Shown here one piece after another: positions 5,992-8,139 of a stretch of 8,139 nt of DNA. The position numbers and the translations under genes were made by a program. The stretch's first letter is position 1, and each line of letters opens with the position of its first letter. Where the stretch lies: NCBI GenBank assembly GCA_041678445.1, contig JBAYOD010000137.1, positions 1 to 8,139 on the forward strand, read 5' to 3'. Source of the DNA: Zeimonas sp041678445 (lineage in GTDB: Bacteria > Pseudomonadota > Gammaproteobacteria > Burkholderiales > Burkholderiaceae_E). The notes under the pieces are model-generated. The model saw only the letters and a list, made by a program, of their open reading frames with translations, searched no databases and was not told the DNA's origin.

Positions 5992-6993
5992 ATGTCCAGC
6001 CCCTCCCCGTTCCTGAAAGCACCTGACTGGCTTCCCGGTGTCCTGACCGCCGTCACCATCGGACTGGCGGCCAGCTTCCTGGCCGAACGCTATGACGGAC
6101 CGCAACTGCTGTTCGCGCTGCTGTTCGGCATGGCCTTCAACTTCGCCGCCGACGTCCCCCGGATGAAGGTCGGCATCGACTTTGCATCGCGCAGGATCCT
6201 GCGCTTCGGCGTGGCGCTGCTCGGGGCGCGCATCGGCCTGGAGCAGATCGTCGCGCTCGGCGTGACCCCGGCCCTGCTGGTGATCGTCGCGGTCTGCACG
6301 ACGATCCTGTTCGGCTGGGGCCTGGCCCGGCTGCTCGGGCGGCGCTCAGCCGACGGCGTGCTGACCGGCGGCGCCGTGGCCATCTGCGGCGCCTCGGCCG
6401 CCCTGGCGATCTCGGCCGTGCTGCCACAGAACAAGGACCACCAGCGGTTCACGCTGCTCACCGTGGTCGGCGTCACGACCCTGTCGACGATCGCAATGGT
6501 CCTGTACCCGCTGCTGGTCGACCTGTTCGGGCTCGACGCCCGCGCCGCTGCGATCTTCCTCGGCGGCTCGATCCACGACGTCGCCCAGGTGGTGGGCGCG
6601 GGCTTCATGGTCTCGCCCGAGGTCGGCGACGGCGCCACCCTCGTCAAGCTGCTGCGGGTGGCCATGCTGGTGCCGGTCGTGCTCGTGCTGGCGCAGGTCT
6701 ATCGCGCGCCGGCCGGGACCGACGGCGCTGTCCGCCCGCCGGTGCTGCCCGGCTTCCTGATCGCGTTCATCGTGCTGGTCGTCCTGAACAGCCTGGGGGT
6801 CGTCCCCAAGGCGCTGGCCAGCTGGCTCGGCGACCTTTCGCGCTGGTGTCTGGTCGTTGCCATCGCCGCACTCGGCGTGAAGACCTCGTTTCGCCAGCTG
6901 GCCGAGCTGGGCTGGCAGCCGGTCATCATGATGGTCAGTGAAACCCTGCTCATCGCCGCCCTGGTGCTCGGTGGCGTGCTGTTGATGCGCTGA
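5992..6993 (+). CDS. yeiH: YeiH family (UPF0324) putative sulfate/sulfite exporter
   Basis: An integral inner-membrane protein of 333 residues, the usual size for the YeiH/UPF0324 family (listed as the putative sulfate exporter family). About ten hydrophobic segments can be seen, the first near residues 14-31 and the last at the extreme C-terminus (about 313-332). Conserved family blocks are GVALLGARI (73-81), GGAVAICGASAALAISAVLP (126-145), GGSIHDVAQVVGAG (191-204), KLLRVAMLVPVVL and ALGVKTSFRQL. The transport function is known only by association: relatives sit with genes for organosulfonate or sulfur-compound breakdown and are thought to expel sulfite or sulfate. That fits the thiol dioxygenase and S-oxide-reductase-type enzyme upstream. 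It follows the molybdoenzyme gene on the same strand after 111 nt, so it may have its own promoter. ATG at 5992 is the natural start; the Shine-Dalgarno is weak. It converges on the GrdB-like gene. The direction and substrate of transport are not shown by sequence. Confidence 0.9.
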   Translation: MSSPSPFLKAPDWLPGVLTAVTIGLAASFLAERYDGPQLLFALLFGMAFNFAADVPRMKVGIDFASRRILRFGVALLGARIGLEQIVALGVTPALLVIVAVCTTILFGWGLARLLGRRSADGVLTGGAVAICGASAALAISAVLPQNKDHQRFTLLTVVGVTTLSTIAMVLYPLLVDLFGLDARAAAIFLGGSIHDVAQVVGAGFMVSPEVGDGATLVKLLRVAMLVPVVLVLAQVYRAPAGTDGAVRPPVLPGFLIAFIVLVVLNSLGVVPKALASWLGDLSRWCLVVAIAALGVKTSFRQLAELGWQPVIMMVSETLLIAALVLGGVLLMR

Positions 6994-6994
6994 C

Positions 6995-7056
6995 CCGGCC
7001 CAGGGCCGGCACTCAGAGGAAAGCCGGCCCCTTAGAGGAAGGAGAGCCGGCCCCTG
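6995..7056. terminator. Possible bidirectional terminator: repeated GCCGGCC inverted repeats between convergent genes
   Basis: This 69-nt gap separates two converging genes. CCGGCC-CAG-GGCCGG (6995-7009) is a tight hairpin. GGCCGGC (7004-7010) can alternatively pair with GCCGGCC (7023-7029) across a 12-nt loop, and GCCGGCCCC recurs at 7046-7054. AGAGGAA also occurs twice (7015-7021 and 7034-7040), so the segment looks like a short duplicated unit. No T-run follows on either strand, so intrinsic termination is not certain. Confidence 0.4.
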
Positions 7057-7062
7057 TCGGTG

Positions 7063-8013
7063 TCAGGGTTTCGCCGTTTCCAGCGTGCTGGCCCGGATGT
7101 CCCGGGCGATCGCCTTGGCGCGGTCCGATTCGGCGCGCAAACGGCTCAGCTCCTCGGGGCTGACCCGCTCGATGTTCGAGAAGTCGAGCTTCCATTCCGG
7201 CGCATCGGACCAGCGCAGCGGCGACTGCACCGTGGTCCGGGGGCCGGGCGCCGACTCCAGCACGCGCAGCGCCAGCTCCAGCGTCGCCTCCTGGGAGGCC
7301 CGGTCATGCGGCTTGCCCGCACCATTGCCCAGCGGGAAGTCGCTGAACAGCACACGCGGCACGCCGACGTGCTCGACGATGTCCTTGGCACAGGCCATCA
7401 CCACCGTGGCAATGCCGTTCGCTTCGAGATGGCGCGCCACCAGGCTCAGTGTCTGGTGACAGATCGGGCAGTTCGGGATCAGCAGCGCGACCTCGACGCC
7501 GTCTTCCCGGCAACGTTCGATGATCTCCGGGCAATCGACCTCGATCGTGTGTCGCTGGCTCCGGTTGGTCGGCGCCCCGTGAAAGCGGGCAGCCAGCTCG
7601 CCGACCCGGCCCCTGCCGGCGAACTCGCGCAGCAACGGCAACGGGAACCAGCAGTTGCTGTCCTCCATGCTGGTGTGCTTGCGATCGATGCCGACGTGCG
7701 ACACGCGCAGATCGTGGTCCTGCGAGGTATCACCCGAGTAGACGGCGTAGAACTTCGCCGCCGCGTTGTACGGCGCTCCGGGGCCCTGCGGCCCCTTGTC
7801 CGGCTGGTAGGGCGCCGCGGTCGTGATGATCGTGACGCGGCTCTCCGACAGCGGCTTTTTCAGCGGCTGGAACGGAACCTCGACGTAGTGCGCGTAGACG
7901 TAGGGATTGTCGTAGCCGAGCGCCAGGTACCAGTCGCGCGTGCGCTTCATGTAGGGAACGGGCGCATCCCATTCGGGTGCAAACGGCGGCAGGCTTCGTA
8001 GCTCAGAGGTCAT
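7063..8013 (-). CDS. Glycine/sarcosine/betaine reductase component B-like protein (GrdB family), Cys form
   Basis: A probably cytoplasmic protein of 316 residues, shorter than the about 430 of clostridial GrdB. GrdB proteins carry a selenocysteine in a UxxC-type motif and take part in reductive cleavage of glycine, sarcosine or betaine. Here the matching block is ALLIPNCPICHQT, with C182-P-I-C185: Cys replaces selenocysteine, the second Cys is kept, and no TGA codon interrupts the frame. The following helix and strand (LEANGIATVVM) and the FPLGN block (226-230) also match the family. C121, C161, C168 and C208 are additional cysteines. Nothing resembling GrdA, the component C subunits or a thioredoxin is in the window, so true glycine reductase activity is not supported; a thiol-redox or reductive role on another small molecule is more likely. 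It probably forms an operon with the partial gene upstream (36-nt gap). The ATG at 8013 has no clear Shine-Dalgarno. Confidence is high for family, low for function. Confidence 0.8.
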   Translation of the reverse strand: MTSELRSLPPFAPEWDAPVPYMKRTRDWYLALGYDNPYVYAHYVEVPFQPLKKPLSESRVTIITTAAPYQPDKGPQGPGAPYNAAAKFYAVYSGDTSQDHDLRVSHVGIDRKHTSMEDSNCWFPLPLLREFAGRGRVGELAARFHGAPTNRSQRHTIEVDCPEIIERCREDGVEVALLIPNCPICHQTLSLVARHLEANGIATVVMACAKDIVEHVGVPRVLFSDFPLGNGAGKPHDRASQEATLELALRVLESAPGPRTTVQSPLRWSDAPEWKLDFSNIERVSPEELSRLRAESDRAKAIARDIRASTLETAKP

Positions 8014-8049
8014 TGATCCGGATTCAAGGCATGGGCGAGCGCCCCGCCT

Positions 8050-8139
8050 TCAGACCTTGCACTCGTTGGCCAGCTGCTTGCCGTGGCGGGTATCGAGCAG
8101 CATCGACTTGCCGACGATCATGATCCAGACCAGGCCGGA
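8050..8139 (-). CDS. C-terminal end of an unidentified protein, possibly membrane-bound (partial, cut by window edge)
   Basis: The last 29 codons and stop of a minus-strand gene that begins beyond the window. The residues start hydrophobic (SGLVWIMIVG) and end charged (DTRHGKQLANECKV), as in a last membrane helix followed by a cytoplasmic tail. That would fit a transporter next to the GrdB-like gene, but 29 residues are too few to name a family. Codon use is like its neighbours, and the frame ends 36 nt before the GrdB-like start on the same strand, which supports a real, probably co-transcribed gene. Confidence 0.45.
   Translation of the reverse strand, partial: SGLVWIMIVGKSMLLDTRHGKQLANECKV

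Overview
The window is very GC-rich, with tightly packed genes and strong G/C bias at third codon positions. Together with the gene families present, this suggests a betaproteobacterium, most likely Burkholderiales. That placement is inference from composition and family content; there is no rRNA or other phylogenetic marker here.

Layout. (1) Positions 33-719, + strand: a GntR/FCD transcription regulator. (2) Positions 720-1162: a gene-free stretch holding a large imperfect inverted repeat (877-1126) with perfect 34-bp outer arms and a GCGAA-rich centre. (3) Positions 1163 to about 3397, - strand: a compact three-gene operon read iclR-type regulator -> Gln-type thiol dioxygenase -> unusual crotonase-fold protein. 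Its joints are a TGATG stop/start overlap and a 4-nt gap. (4) Positions 3430-5880, + strand: a cytoplasmic BisC/DMSO-reductase-type molybdoenzyme, transcribed divergently from iclR. (5) Positions 5992-6993, + strand: a YeiH-family membrane protein (putative sulfate/sulfite exporter family), preceded by a cluster of GTTCT/AGAAC half-sites. (6) Positions 7063-8013, - strand: a glycine-reductase component-B-like protein with Cys at the selenocysteine position, convergent with the yeiH-like gene. (7) Positions 8050-8139, - strand: the C-terminal end of another gene, cut by the window edge.

How the genes may work together. The dioxygenase carries every residue I would expect of a 3-mercaptopropionate dioxygenase: three iron His, a Ser-His-Tyr triad, and Gln and Arg at the substrate-carboxylate positions. 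Such an enzyme turns a thiol into a sulfinate. A CoA-pathway protein is co-transcribed with it, an S-/N-oxide-reductase-type molybdoenzyme diverges from its regulator, and a putative sulfite/sulfate exporter follows. I read positions 1163-6993 as a candidate organosulfur catabolic module in which carbon is fed into CoA metabolism and sulfur leaves as sulfite or sulfate. The individual family calls are well supported. The joint pathway is a hypothesis: the CoA ligase, acyl-CoA desulfinase and substrate transporter it would need are not in the window.
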